A DNA stretch of 64,000 bases from Pterois miles (Eukaryota; Chordata; Actinopteri; Perciformes; Scorpaenidae), in contig CAMQGK010000334.1 of NCBI GenBank assembly GCA_947000775.1, positions 4,040,501-4,104,500 on the forward strand, written 5' to 3'. Under the pieces are notes generated by a model. The model made no database searches. It was not told the DNA's origin and saw only the letters and a program-made list of their open reading frames with translations. The translations under genes were made by a program, and so were the position numbers. Position 1 is the stretch's first letter, and each line of letters opens with the position of its first letter. Shown here piece after piece: positions 11,601-24,059 of the stretch.

Positions 11601-14600
11601 AAGACTACATTTTTTTCTCTGACATGAGTTAGATGGTCAAGCTGACCTGTTTTGTTTGTTGTTGTTTGTGTTACACCAAAATTTATGACCATTGAAATCT
11701 GTGACCGCAGAGGAGTCGGCAACATATGAGGTCACCGTTTCTGACGACTGTTGTCAGGAAATGTGAGCCCACTGTTACCTGTGTAATATGTCATAAATGC
11801 ATGACAAAAGACACACAAAACTGAAATTACACATGTTCATATTTATATTCACAAAACTGTAAAAGAAAAACAAAAGATGGGTACAGTGGGGCCACATTTT
11901 CAGCCATCACAAACGGTGACCTCACGTTACTGGCTCCTCTGTGGTCACAGAATTCATTAGTTACAGACTTCAGTGTAACACAGATTCACAACCTTTACTT
12001 CAACTCTGTTTACTGGCAGATGACAGCCATGTGTAGCCTACACTGTCAGCTTGTAACCAAATTACGCTGTAGCTGAGTTTATTCATTCCAGACCAGTTCC
12101 TGGAAACACTGCCTAATTCACAATTTAAAAAAATTGCTAAAATTTGCGTGACAGTTGAATGGAAACATGGCTAATCTTAAATACTTGTTCATAAACTATG
12201 AAACATCCCAAATGAAAAGCAACACGAGGACTATAAACAGCCTAAAGTAACTGAAGATGTGCAAAAGGCAGAATATTCTCTATTTCCGGATGTCCTTGAA
12301 TCTAACTTTGCTAACAGATGATTAATGGTTTACTGTGTTGCTATTTCAGTTGAACCCCTGTGAAAACACGATTTTAAGTCCTTTAACAAAATCCACATCT
12401 TTTTTTATTTATTTTTTTTATTTTCCAGACACCGGAGGAGAAAGAGGCATTGCTCGTGACAGAGGAGTACCAGGAGCAGATGTCTGAGTCCACCTTTCTG
12501 TTTCTAACCCTCGACCTTCCAACAGCTCCACTGTACAAAGATGAGAAGGAACAGCTTATTATCCCGCAGGTTCCTCTCTTCAACATCCTGGGCAAGTTCA
12601 ATGGCAACACAGAGAAGGTACCACTTGTCTTAAATATAACTTGCAAAACAAGATAAGTGAGGAAAAAAAGAATAAAATCAATGTTGCAATGCTGTAATCT
12701 AAACAGAAAAGCTTTGGTGTTGATGAAGGTTTTTTTTGGACCAAAACTAGCTGATTATATGTGGAAAAATGTAAAAAATGGTGGGACAATTTCACATAAT
12801 GCATTACTTTACATTTGCCACACAGTTTAATACAGGTGATAATCAGACTAGGCCCATTCCTGTTCTCCTCAGTTTGTTGTAATACTGCTCAGTGCCCTGT
12901 TTGTATGCGCTGTCAGTTTGGGTAGCGATGCTTCTTCTGCCAAGGAAGCCCAATTTTACCTCGCTGTCCGGCTGCTTTCCTCTTTCCTCTCAGAAAGATG
13001 TTTGAGATTTTGTGAGCCTGTTCTTGACAAGGTACCATCCCCTCTGAACAACACACACAGGAAGCAAAAGAAGCTTCTTGACAAGTTAGCATTTTTTCCA
13101 GGAAACCACACCACGTTAAATCTGATTGTTTTTACCACTGGTTTGGTGTAGAACAATATTCCGCAACTGGTTGTGTTCAATGAAGAATGAATGAAGTTTT
13201 CCTTCAAAAGGCAGACTTTAAAACGTGCTGTAAAAGATGGTGACCGCATTCACTATCTTCTTTAAAAAAAAAAATACTAACTTCTGACAACTACCAACAA
13301 ATGCTTTGCAAAAAAAAAAAAAAAAAAAAAACAATGAAATTGCAGTGGGGAATAGGGCAAACAGCCCACACCAAATATGTGCTTTCCACTTTCTTTTCTT
13401 TTCTTTTTTTTTTTTAACTGATAAGCCGTGCATGCTTTCCCATCTCATTTACATTCAGGAGTACAAAACCTACAAAGAGAATTTTCTCAAAAGGTTCCAG
13501 CTGACCAAACTGCCTCCGTACCTCGTCTTTTGCATCAAAAGATTCACCAAGAACAACTTCTTTGTGGAAAAGAACCCCACAATTGTCAACTTCCCCATCA
13601 CGTAAGTGCAATTCCTATACTGTAACACAATACGTAGCATTATCTATGAAGCGCCTGACAGAACCATGAAATGCATGTTGATAATGGTAATGAATGATTG
13701 TGGTTATTATTGTTATTGTATAATGTAACTCTTGTGAGAAACGATGCCAAGGTTGTGTGTATTTTGTCCTGCGTATGAATATACACTTAATCATGTTGTC
13801 ACTTTGTATTTGCTTCACCAGGAATGTAGACCTTCGTGAGTACTTGACAGAAGAAGCTCAAGTTACAGAGAAAAACACGACTTATGACCTCGTCGCCAAC
13901 GTAGTGCATGATGGGAAACCCACTGAGGGAGCGTACAGAATACATGTTCTGCATCATGTAGGTTGCAGCCAGAAGGAAATCATAAATGATTTCTGTTGGC
14001 ATTGGTACAAACAACCTAAAAATGCATCATATTACATTTTTGGCAAGTCAGTGTTGTGTTATTATACGTAGAAAATAATCTCTCCTTGTGTTTAATCAGG
14101 GAACTGGGAAGTGGTATGAGATGCAGGACCTGCAGGTGACAGACATTCTCCCCCAGATGATTACGCTGTCGGAGGCCTACATCCAGGCAAGTCCTCCCAT
14201 CTCATTCTGTGCATGCTGGAAAATGTAAATGCTGCAGAGGCTTGGATCTACATTTATACGTTTCTATGCAATATGAAATGACAAAAAAATGCATCACTTT
14301 TCAGCTGCTGGCACTCGTATCACACTTTTATATTTTTCCATTTTAAAGGCAAAGGTACAGTACAACAGACAAGGCAGCTCTTCATAGACCATTTAGTGCA
14401 CATTGAACTTGCTTGGGAGTAATAGTAGTGACAAACAATATACTGCATAGATAAAAAGAAAGAAATAGAACAGTATTTCTGTTTTCAGCATGCAAAAAAA
14501 ACATATAAAAGCTTTAATTTTTGTACCTTACATTCTCTATATGTATTTAACTGCTGTGTGATGGCCTTCATGTGAAGATATTCATATAAAAGAGTAATGT

Positions 14601-14969
14601 AAATATACAGTAACTATATTACTATCGAAGAACCAGACCATGCCTCTCTGAAGAGCTGCTGAAGAGAATTTGATTATTATCATTATTATTATTAATAATT
14701 TAATGATTTTTGCCAAAAAATTTACTGGAGAACTAAATCCTTGTAATTTCTTGGTAAACATTGTAAAAGTTAATGTTACAAATTATAAGGTCTGAGTATT
14801 AGGAGGTATCACTATCGGTTGAATCTCTTTTAAATACCAGATTGCAGTTTTTAAATCATTAAGTAAAATAATAGTCTTTGAGCATAACAAAGTTTTTTTT
14901 TTTTTCCTCTCTTAGATCTGGAAGAGACAAGAGAGTGACGATGACACAAACAACCACACGGGGATGTAA
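8670..14969 (+). CDS. usp39: USP39 / tri-snRNP-associated protein 2 (SAD1 homologue), 13 exons
   Basis: Exons: 8670-8733, 9050-9128, 9230-9324, 9407-9543, 10015-10167, 10260-10485, 10610-10684, 10962-11029, 12429-12617, 13459-13601, 13822-13957, 14100-14186, 14916-14969. Total 1506 nt, 501 residues. USP39 is a U4/U6.U5 tri-snRNP component needed for pre-mRNA splicing in the nucleus. Residues ~39-145 form the UBP-type zinc finger (HCPYLDT, CLICGKYFQG, GLKSHAYTHSVQFTHH, FYCLPDNYEI). The rest is the USP fold. At the Cys box the sequence is GLNNIKANDYANVVLQ, with Asp169 where active USPs have Cys, and near the C terminus HVLHHGTGKWYEM lacks the normal catalytic-His motif. The protein is therefore a non-catalytic USP, as is known for the family. 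The N-terminal basic/acidic tail is shorter than in human (565 residues). Introns 2 and 12 use GC donors. Two ATGs are adjacent at the start; the first was taken. Confidence 0.95.
9605..9661. repeat. Perfect 23-bp inverted repeat in usp39 intron 4
   Basis: Arms 9605-9627 and 9639-9661 are exact reverse complements around an 11-base loop. The inner part is made of TTATC/GATAA units, the same 5-mer that forms the microsatellite at 50175-50230. Confidence 0.9.
11667..11982. mobile_element. MITE-like element with long terminal inverted repeats, usp39 intron 8
   Basis: The ends read TGTGTTACAC at 11667 and its reverse complement GTGTAACACA at 11973-11982. Similarity between the arms continues inward for about 90 bp with scattered mismatches, including a shared block GAGGTCACCGTTT. 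The 316-bp unit has no coding capacity. I could not find a convincing target duplication. Confidence 0.75.
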
Positions 14970-15176
14970 GTGAGGCAGAATTTCCCTCAATGTGAATAAC
15001 CACAAGTTCTGCAACCATTTCGGAAACAAACTGGGTATTTGAGTGATTCAAAAATGATAACAGAATATAGAAATGTGTGGCAAAAGAACATCCAGACTTT
15101 TTCTTCATAGCCACAAAAAAGGAAATACATGTAAATGCTTTTTCACTGTTTTGTTTTTACTATGTGGAAGTTTACT

Positions 15177-15182
15177 AATAAA
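15177..15182 (+). terminator. Likely usp39 polyadenylation signal AATAAA
   Basis: A canonical AATAAA lies 208 bp after the usp39 stop codon and before the converging saposin-like gene. The assignment rests on position only. Confidence 0.5.
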
Positions 15183-15626
15183 CAAACTCCAGGACACTTG
15201 TCTTTCTGCATGTTGAATTTTAATGCCAAACCTTTTGAATATTATTTTGTTTTATAACTTATATGGATGTGGTTATTTGCAGCAAGGGTCATAGAACAGC
15301 AACGAGATAACAGAAGCATCAGCTTTGCTGATTAATCAGTTGTCCATTTAGTCCTTAATACATAAAGAGCCCATCCTATGTAATGAAGGTTTTTTTTTTT
15401 TTTTTTTTTTTTTGCGGTTTCTACATTCATAATGACATACATATAGTGATCTACAGAACAATACCAATCGCAAAAATGTTACTCAGCAGAAACTGATGTT
15501 TTAGACGGAGTCTCCGCCTCAGTCTTGTGACACTCCATGCAAACCAATGAATATTTATGGCTCATTGACAGAAATAGCATACAGGATGGATAATTTCCCC
15601 AATAAATGGGGAAAAAAAGTTAATCG

Positions 15627-15717
15627 GTGCAATACATTTATAAAATTTTAAAGAGTTGATCAGTGCAATACATTTGTAAAATTTTAAAGAGTTGATCAGT
15701 GCAATACATTTGTAAAA
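15627..15717. repeat. 36-bp tandem repeat, about 2.5 units
   Basis: Units begin at 15627, 15663 and 15699 with an exact 36-bp period (GTGCAATACATTTRTAAA core). It lies just downstream of the saposin-like gene's stop codon, so it is probably within or next to its 3' UTR. Confidence 0.9.
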
Positions 15718-15755
15718 AGAAAGTTATTTGTGTGCACACAGACTGGTAGTCTGGT

Positions 15756-18700
15756 TCACTCCTTCCACATGTACTTCTCACAGAAGGCCTGGTTCTGCAG
15801 ATAAAAACAGAAGCAGGATGTGAAACACAAATTGAATTATTCACAAAATCACATTGTAACATGTGGTCTAAGCATAGAAAACAAGCCTGAATCAATCTGC
15901 TAAAATAAAATAGCCTTCTCAGGATGTGTGATGATTCGAGTCACCATACCAGCAGATGCCACAGACGCATTAATTGAAAAACATTTACATGTTCTACACT
16001 TTATTGTTCTTGAATTTAACTTACACCACACCGCTGAGCAGTTTGAATGTCTTTGCACCAGTAGCTCGGTCCCCAAGTACAACGATTCTTTCCCAGTGGC
16101 TCCATCTTCTTCAAGGCAACACACAGATCAGCTCTCTGTGGGAAAATGGGACAAAACTTCATGAGAAAATGAACCACAAGATGTGTTCAAGTAGCTACAC
16201 TGTGATTGGTGTTAAGTGGACTATGGCTCATCATAAATAATAAGAATCTGTTGGCAACAAGATTTTGGTATCTGAAGCGTTCTGGTTTTCTTTTGCAGTC
16301 CGAGTATTATTGACTTTTTACTTTTGATCAGGCTTTGGTTGAATGCAGGTAAACAGTCTGTGTGGAAAGCAAAAGATTCGGAGCATTTTGGCCGAAATCT
16401 GGGAACCCACCAGCTATTGTCTGACGATGATTTAGATTTCTATTGGTTTCAAATTAGCCTGTAAACAGGCTACTTGTAAAACAATCCTGTTGTGCATGTC
16501 TCTCAAGTCTAAACGTTGCATGTCAAGTTGCTAAATGGACCGTTAACAATGAGCTGCATACGCTGGCTACACTGGAACCCCAGAAACATAGCCCCGGTGA
16601 AGGCGTGTAGACCCACTGACAGCATGACTGCTCCACCATTTCCTGTGGACAAATCCCTGTGTGGCTCTGTAATACTGTGTGAAGACTTGTGGATATAAAA
16701 GTATCATAACAGAGTTCATTCTTACTTCACAAGCATGTGAAAGGTCCATCTGGTTTCCTAAAACCTTCTGCAGTCGGGAGCCATAGATTCTGGTGAAAGC
16801 CTCACACTGAAAAGAGCATGAGAGTTGCTTACTGTCCTTTAAAGCGACATAAGTTTTCTTTTCTTAGTCTATCTGTTTACAAATGGCTTAAATCACTTCA
16901 TGAAAAAAATAAGAAATAAATTCGTTAATTGTAGTGATTTGTGAATGTTTTTTGTTAGTTGGGTGTATTGAGGGATATTTAGTGTTAGCAGGAGCTGGGG
17001 GTCAGACCTTGGGGATGGCACTGGGGTGCTGGACGCACACAGACTGGAGGAAAGAGGAAGTCTGAGGTTCGGTGGAGTTGAGGCCCAGGTGAAGTCGGCT
17101 CAGCACAGCCAGCGTGCGGCATGACTCGCAGTCCGAGGGGAGGAGCAACTCTGGGGAATCAGTGGAGCGTTAAACTTGGTGGTGGAGGTGTGATTTCAGG
17201 TCAAAGCGATGCAAACGATGGCCAAATGTATTCATAATAAACGTGTGACTGACCTGGAAGAGGCTGCTCTTTGAACAAACAGATGTGCAAAAGCGTACAT
17301 ATTGTGTGAGGTGCAGCAGACGATAAGAGGAATTCGACTATCTGCGTGCCGTATTTGTCGACAAAATCATCACAGTCGTCCTTATATTTATGTGGTATGA
17401 GATCACAGACCTCTCCCATGAGCTTCATCAAAGCATCCTGTAGGGGAACAGACAGAAGACATGATGTGATGTATGGTGAGGGAAATGTGATACAAAGTGA
17501 TACAGAATAAAGAGTCACCTCAGTCATATTTTGGGGCAACAGGGTCTCCAGTTTCTTGATAATATACAAACACAGGGTGCAAGCTGGGTTTAACTGCCCC
17601 TGGAAAGAGGAAAATGTAATAAGAGTCATTTATAGAATGAAAACAAAAAGCACAGGTTTCATTTCAACTTCCATTTACACATCCACTTCTGCTTTCTCAC
17701 ATTTATGTGGGCACTGGTGGCTGAGCTGGATACGTCTTTATTAGTGGCATGGGGGGGAAGTTTCAGCAGTTCCTCCTCCGTGTGGGCAGCACAGAGTCCA
17801 AAAACCGCACAGGTCTCTCCTGGCTTCTACATAAACACAATATCTTGTATTAAAAGGTGATCAGTGAAGGCAAATTGTTCATATGTTTTTTAATAAAATG
17901 GCCTAAATAAACTCACCAGGTGACCAGGTGTCTGCTGCAGGACTTTGGGCAAATACATCTTCACCTGTGAATCACACTCTGATGCCTGTTCTCTTGGGAG
18001 GCGTTGGCACAGAGCATGCAAGGTTTCATATACAGTCTCCTGCAAAAGCACAGTAGATAGTGCGTTGTCTATGTTGTGACAAGAATACTGGGTGTCTGCA
18101 AAGTATAAAGTAAGTACAAAGTGATGATGCGCAAAATAGCTCGACAAATGTTTGTGATGAAACAACGTGACATTTGAATATTTGAATTTCTCATTGAATC
18201 TGTGCTTACAAGGGGCAACTACCTCCATTATAAACGTCCATTTTAAGGTTTAATTTATAAAGACAGTCCAGGGAGCCCAGCTGCAGGGTGTGTTTGCTGG
18301 TTTCCTGATTCCACAAACCCAACATGTGGTCAGTAGTATCAAGTGAGTTGAAAATAAAGTGAAACTGCAGTGAGTGAGTCACCAACATCATCACCTTGGT
18401 ATCTCTGCTGGAAATCATGTTGGCAGACAGCCGGATGACTTGGCTGCACTCTGAACACATATCCAATGACTAAAAAGGAGAAACAGGGAGATTATTTATT
18501 TATATGCAAATATATATATATATATATATATATAACATAACATATATCATAACAGTTAACAGCTGTCAGTGTGCTGACTTGACTATGACTTGCCCCAAAC
18601 TGCATGTGATTATCATAAAGTGGGCATGTCTGTGAAGGGGAGACTGGTGGGGACCCACAGAACCCATTTTCATTTACATATCTAGAGGTCAGAGGTCAAG

Positions 18701-19348
18701 GGACCCATTGAGTGGTATTTAGCCTCCTCTGCAATAAGCTAGTATAACATGGCACGAGCTGTCTGTGTTTTCCTTTCCTGTGCTGATTCATGGCTCATTG
18801 TGTGTGTACATTTAATAGTTAATATAGAGAAATGTTTGTTGCTGAAGCTTATGTATTTTAAGCACACATGCATGTGCAAAAAGTGCAGTCTAGTGTGTAC
18901 AGTAAGTATGTGTGTATTATTTTTTAAAATGAATATGGTACTGGTATTTTTTTCTTTATAACATCTAACAAAATGGTGATACTACTGAAATAAATCATGC
19001 TTACCAGAGGAGCCTGTCTGATGAATGACAGAGGGTCAATGATGAACCTGGAGTCTCCTTTAAAACAGACAGAGATGACGGGCGGGGAGAGAAATAGAGA
19101 GAAAAACGAGCATTTTAAAAGGTACCAACACAAATGAAATACTTCAGCACTGGTCAGACGATATCTAACCTTACATCAGTTTATCACGTCAAGTGTAAAT
19201 TGTCATAAATCCCACGACAACACCCTGATCTTTGACAGCAGAATTAATGGCGGCTAGTCAGGTGACGGTGATACAGACGGTAAATATTGATCTTACCGGG
19301 ACACAGAGACACCGAGAGGACCACCAGGATGAGGCTCCAGGCTGTCAT
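15756..19348 (-). CDS. sftpb: Surfactant protein B / prosaposin-like saposin-domain protein, 11 exons
   Basis: Exons in transcript order: 19348-19297, 19057-19005, 18469-18395, 18039-17917, 17826-17701, 17599-17519, 17437-17254, 17150-17008, 16806-16726, 16135-16025, 15794-15756. Total 1068 nt, 355 residues, all GT-AG. Residues 1-~18 are a signal peptide. Three saposin-B domains follow, each with six cysteines: C40/43/71/82/107/113, C150/153/181/192/217/223 and C239/242/270/280/305/311. A saposin-A-type motif closes the protein (CTWGPSYWC at 325-333, then C342 and C348). Saposin domains bind and reorganise lipids after release from a secreted or lysosomal precursor. Position next to usp39 matches human SFTPB, but the C-terminal saposin-A motif is prosaposin-like and no N-terminal one is seen. 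The product may act at swim-bladder, gut or lysosomal membranes; that is inference. Confidence 0.88.
18571..18745 (+). repeat. Dispersed repeat, copy 1 (in sftpb intron 2)
   Basis: Matches 26930-27175 in the same orientation, sharing CAGCTGTCAGTGTG, CCCCAAACTGCATGTGATT, AAGTGGGC(A/G)TGTCTGT and a terminal AGCCTCCT/AACCTCCT...AAGCTAGT block. The family is unidentified. The start of the copy is preceded by a (TA)n tract at about 18510-18534. Confidence 0.75.
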
Positions 19349-22300
19349 GGTGAGAGGGGGCACAAAGCGATGCTGTGAAGCGCAGATGACTATGACTGGT
19401 CTATAATAACATCCGTGTTGCTGCTCTTCTTCTGTGCGGGGTTTAACCGCAGCTGGCAAGCAGCAAGTAGCTGCATCACCGCCATCTGCTGGTCGAGCAC
19501 TTAAAAACAACAAAAACAAAAATATAGAGGAGAAAAGGCAGAGCGTTCAGGTGGAAAAACCCAACTCAAATCTTTGTGTTTTTCCTAAAGACAGAGAAGA
19601 ATAATATGTTAACCTATGTAGTACTATCATGATTGTAGGGTGACCAGGTGTCCCACTCTATGGACTGCACAGCGTCCCACATAGTGAGAGGATAGCCTAT
19701 TTTCATTGGCTCTAGTTTTCAAAAGTCAAACCACTGCAGCACAGATGCTTTAAAAAAATCTGGCTTTTATCCAGTGGTTGTGATGAAGCAGGGAGGGCTG
19801 CCATCACGGGACTGTCTGCTGTCAAACTGTGCACATGTGGGTCGAGTGCGGCTTGACTTTTCTCTGTTTTGCTATACTACGCTACAAACTTCACGTTGCA
19901 TAACATTACTTATGGCACCGCATTGCTCCAAAATGAACTAAAATGATAAACAACCCATTTTACTATCAAAAAATATTAAATATAATGTTATGCAATGTTA
20001 TTGTTATTACAAAATCCAGGCGTATATGTGTTGTTGTTGTTACATGGAGAGTGAAACTACATCAAATAGTTATGATGCATTTAGGCATTTTAGAATGTGC
20101 TCCAGGGTGACGTTTGGAGGCCAACCAGGAAGCTGGCATCACCCTGGCTTCCTCTGACAAAAAGCCAATGGTATTTTTTCATTTATGATATTTACATTTT
20201 TTTTTTTCAGCAAGATGATCCCCACGAATGAACACCACTTTTATGATCGGCAGAAGTAAAAGGCTAACGTTAGGCTATAAACGAACTGCACCTCGGTCAC
20301 ATGAACACGACTATACACACTGAGGCTGTAACAGTGGACGAGTCAGCATGATGACGTTTCGTCGAACCATTTAGCCACTTGTTAACAAACCCGTTTTTCA
20401 AGACATGTGAAGGCTTCAAAATTCCAGAGTGGGTTATTTACTGACGTATTTTATATCGCACAAGGAAATGTTAAAATCTGTTAAACTTGCATTAAACACG
20501 GACCTTATTTCAGTCATCTAACTAAAAAGCCATTGACTTCCATAGGAGGGACCAGAAGGGCACTATAGCACTTTATATATAGCTTATATTATGATTGATG
20601 ATGATGTGTTATGTAAAGAAAGCAATCTATGATTGGACGTTTGAAATATTATGTAATTTTGATGACTGCACAGCTTGTGTTAACCAGTAATTTTACCGAC
20701 CTTCATTTGTTTAAGGAAGACCCACATCTACTGGAGCTTAGATGTCCCACATTATGGCAACTCACTCAACTATAGTAAGGACCAATGAGTAACAATTTTG
20801 AGGATTACTGGCAAAATGTAATATGAAATCTAATATTATTAAATGTGAAAGAAAATATTTTGAGCAATTAACTGGAGACTGAAGAAGTGGACCGGAGACC
20901 CAAGAATACCTTGTATGTTATATATGTTTTATGTCTTGAAGTCAAGGAGTATCGAGTCAGCCACTAACCCAGGACGGCAGGGACTTTTTATCTGGCTGAG
21001 TGTGCAAAGGCAGCAATAACCCAAACAACACTCAGTCCGCAGATATCAATGAGGCAGAAACAACTGAGAGCTAAACCCTCCGCCAACCTTGGAGGGTGGG
21101 AGAGAAAAGAAAACAGGCTGGCCGATTATCAGAGGCCTTCAACCTGTACCGGGACAGAGAAACAGGGCTAGAGTTGGAGGGAGCTCATGATCTGTGAATG
21201 AAAATATAGCGAACATACTATACAATACTAGACTGTACACACTGGACCTTAAAGTAAATATAGTAATAGTACAGTGTAAAATGCTATGTTAAAGTAAAAG
21301 TGCATTCAAAATAATGTAAAAGTACAAAAGTATTGGCATCAACATACACTAAAAGGACCATAAAATAATTCTCATAATGCAGAATGGTACATTTCAGAAT
21401 AATAAATCATATTATTGGATTATAATTATTGATTCATTAAATAAGGTGGAGCTCATTTTACTTTATACACTGCTTGGTAATTTAGTCTGTAATAATACAC
21501 AATTTATTAGTTAAGAATATTTTGTATTCATAATCTCAATATGCAAACTAACTAAAGTTATTAAATAAATGTAGGAGAAAAATAAAATATTTAATTTTAT
21601 TTTGTGGAGTATAAGTACTGTATAGCATATTTATGTATAGTAGCATAAAATAGAAACACTCAAGTACTGCAAAATTGTACTATTGTACTAATTGTACCTA
21701 CTTAATTACAGCACTTGAGTAAATGTTTTTCCAACTGTAGTCAATAAAATTGTTAAGTATTTTGTACTAGCAACTATTAGTATTTTTAACATCACAATTC
21801 ATAATTAATCTGGAACATAAACAACAGAACATAACAGTTTTGTGGTGCATTTTTCAATGATTAAGATGTACTTTGAATGTAAATAAGATGTTAAAGTGCA
21901 TAAATAAGCATCAAAATAGTGCTTGTTTTTCCCAAAAATTTCCTGGATCCCTACTGAAATCACAGACCCCCCCACCCCTTCCTGCACACATAACAAATAC
22001 CAGCTTAACCCCTGCAAATGGGCACTGCTAGAATGATTTAAATTTAGACTAGGTGGTTAAAACCTTTGTCAAATTGTCGGTGAGTCATACTTTCTGCACA
22101 AACAAACCTCGCTGAGTTGATTGGACATAGATGGATACAGGTAACAAAATGTCAAGTATGACAATGTCTTTTAATAGGGCATTTAGGCTAATTACTGGTT
22201 GCTGTGCAGATAAGTGTACATCATTATTCACGCAACTATCTCAGTTTTGGCAGTCCATGTGGACAAAAGCTGTTTTTCAACATGATTGCTACTGCTGCCT

Positions 22301-22440
22301 GTATGACCTACATACCAACAAGCCAGCAGTTTCCTTGTTGATGGTCTTGTTTACTTATGTAGGTCATACACATGTAGGGTCATTAGTGTTAAATTGAGAT
22401 GTTTCATTACCAGTTAAAAGTTCCTTATAGTAACTTCATG
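19349..22440. other. Intergenic sequence, no gene seen
   Basis: I find no exon-like series on either strand. A sequence near 19637 (GGGTGACCAGGTGTCCC) looks like the end of a common fish DNA transposon, but no matching opposite end could be fixed. From about 21200 the DNA is very AT-rich. Confidence 0.4.
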
Positions 22441-22680
22441 AAAAATGAAAAAGCTGGCACTGGGCGAAGGTGGGGTTCACCCTGGACAGGTTGCCAGTCC
22501 ATCGCAGAGCACATAGAGACAGACAACATAGAGACAGACATCCGTTCACGCTCAGATTCACACCTACAGGAAAGGTAGAGTCATCAATTAGCCTGCATGT
22601 CTTTGGACTGTGGGAGGAAGCCAGAGAAAACCCACACTAACACAGGGAGAACATGCAAACTCCACACAGAAGAGCCCATT
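22441..22680 (+). repeat. High-copy teleost repeat, copy 1
   Basis: One of at least five copies here of a repeat recognisable by GCTGG(C/T)A(C/T)TGGGCGAAGG, CCAGTCCATCGCAG, AGAGACAGACA and CTTTGGA(C/T)TGTGGGAGGAAG. Other copies: 24060-24370 (+), 31880-32095 (-), 33715-33955 (-) and 40975-41062 (+, partial). A badly decayed one may lie at 28070-28170. I cannot assign a class. Confidence 0.8.
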
Positions 22681-24059
22681 AACAGCTACATTTTTGATAT
22701 TCACTTATCTTTACATTCTATAGAAAATCTTTTATTCAACTAGAAAATGTATGTCCTGTTGAAAATGCGTGTGAATGCTGATAGATGAAATTAATTGCAA
22801 AGCATTGCTTAAAATGCAGAAAGGTGAAATGACTTGCCTAAAAATGTTGAAGCTCAAGTCCATTGCACTGCACTGCTGAAAAACCTTGAAGCTGCAATGT
22901 ACAACTGGCAGAGTTAAAAGCTTAGCTGCATTACCTAAAGAAGCTAAGAGCTGAAATACATTGCTAGAAAAGCTAGAAGCTAACCTGCAATACTGTCAAA
23001 AGTGGTAAATTTGAATTTTACTGACTAGGCGGGAAGAAGAAATGCTTGATATGAATATCAGACAGATGAACTGTGTTGTTAAACACTGACGGAGGAGAGA
23101 GAGACAGACAGACAGTCAATCAACCTTTAATAGTCTAGAGAGTCTAATCAGCCAGAATAACCGTAACAGATACCATTTTGATTTTTGAGAAGACCAGGAA
23201 GGACTCTCTGATGAAGATCTGGTGCAAAAATTGTGCATGTAGTGTCAAAAATGTGTCCATGGGAGCAGTTTCAAAAACTGCTAATTTTTGCTCTGCTCTG
23301 AAAACTTGTCCCAAAATTAAAATGGACCTCTATGAGGGCGAACACTGGAGTTGCTGTCACTTCCAGGCATCTATAGCTAAATGTGTAAGTCCGACTGATT
23401 CCATAGAAACGTGTCTGCGACCAGCACCAGCTGTCCAACATTTCTATGAAAAAATTATGACTGAAGAGTGAAAATTGTGAGCATAAGAGCAATTTGTTTG
23501 GAAAATTTTCAGCAGGTTTTGAAGCTTGTCTCAACTCAGATGTGAAGTCACGCGCTCTAGCTCGGATCATTCCACGCAATACACACCCCTTAGAAACTCA
23601 GAAAAAGTCTGAAAACAGCATAAAACTTGCACTGTGATTGTGGAAAAATTGTAAAAGATATCAAAAAGCTGAATCATAGCTTAATAGTTCAAAGTCTTGT
23701 TACAACTTTAAAGTTTAAATTGTGTCTGTAGCTAAAAGTATGCGGAAGCAGAAGTATTTCAAAGTGGAGCAAGTTTGAGAGGATTTGAAGATTTTCTCCA
23801 TTGGATTACATTGTAAAAAAAAATGAAAAAAGCTTAATATTTTAAAAAGTATAAATAGTTGAAACAAGAGAAGTCATAGCACTAATGTCCTTAATGAGCT
23901 GAATATTTTGATAGTTGAGCGGTCTCTGTAGCTTAAAGTATGCAGCAGTAGTTAAAGTCAAAACGTAGCGACGAAATAGTTGAAGTTGATTAAAGATTCA
24001 AAGAGCAATACTAATAAATGTTTATTCCTTGTGTTCTGTATAGGTCTACTTATTCTTAG
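22681..24059. other. Repeat-like AT-rich sequence without gene
   Basis: Loosely repetitive phrases built around GCTGAA/GAAGCT recur from 22770 to 24000, suggesting an old decayed repeat. No coding exon or transposon terminus can be supported. Confidence 0.35.

Noticed and set aside
16562..16642. Possible 81-nt phase-0 cassette exon (27 codons) on the minus strand in intron 9 of the saposin-like gene
   Set aside because: It has a fair acceptor and a usable donor. But joining exon 9 directly to exon 10 gives the correct Cys5-x5-Cys6 spacing of the third saposin domain, which the insert would destroy.
18206..18466. Reading frame continuing past exon 3 of the saposin-like gene into the intron
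   Set aside because: A GT donor after DTK and the phase and cysteine pattern of exon 4 show it is intronic read-through.
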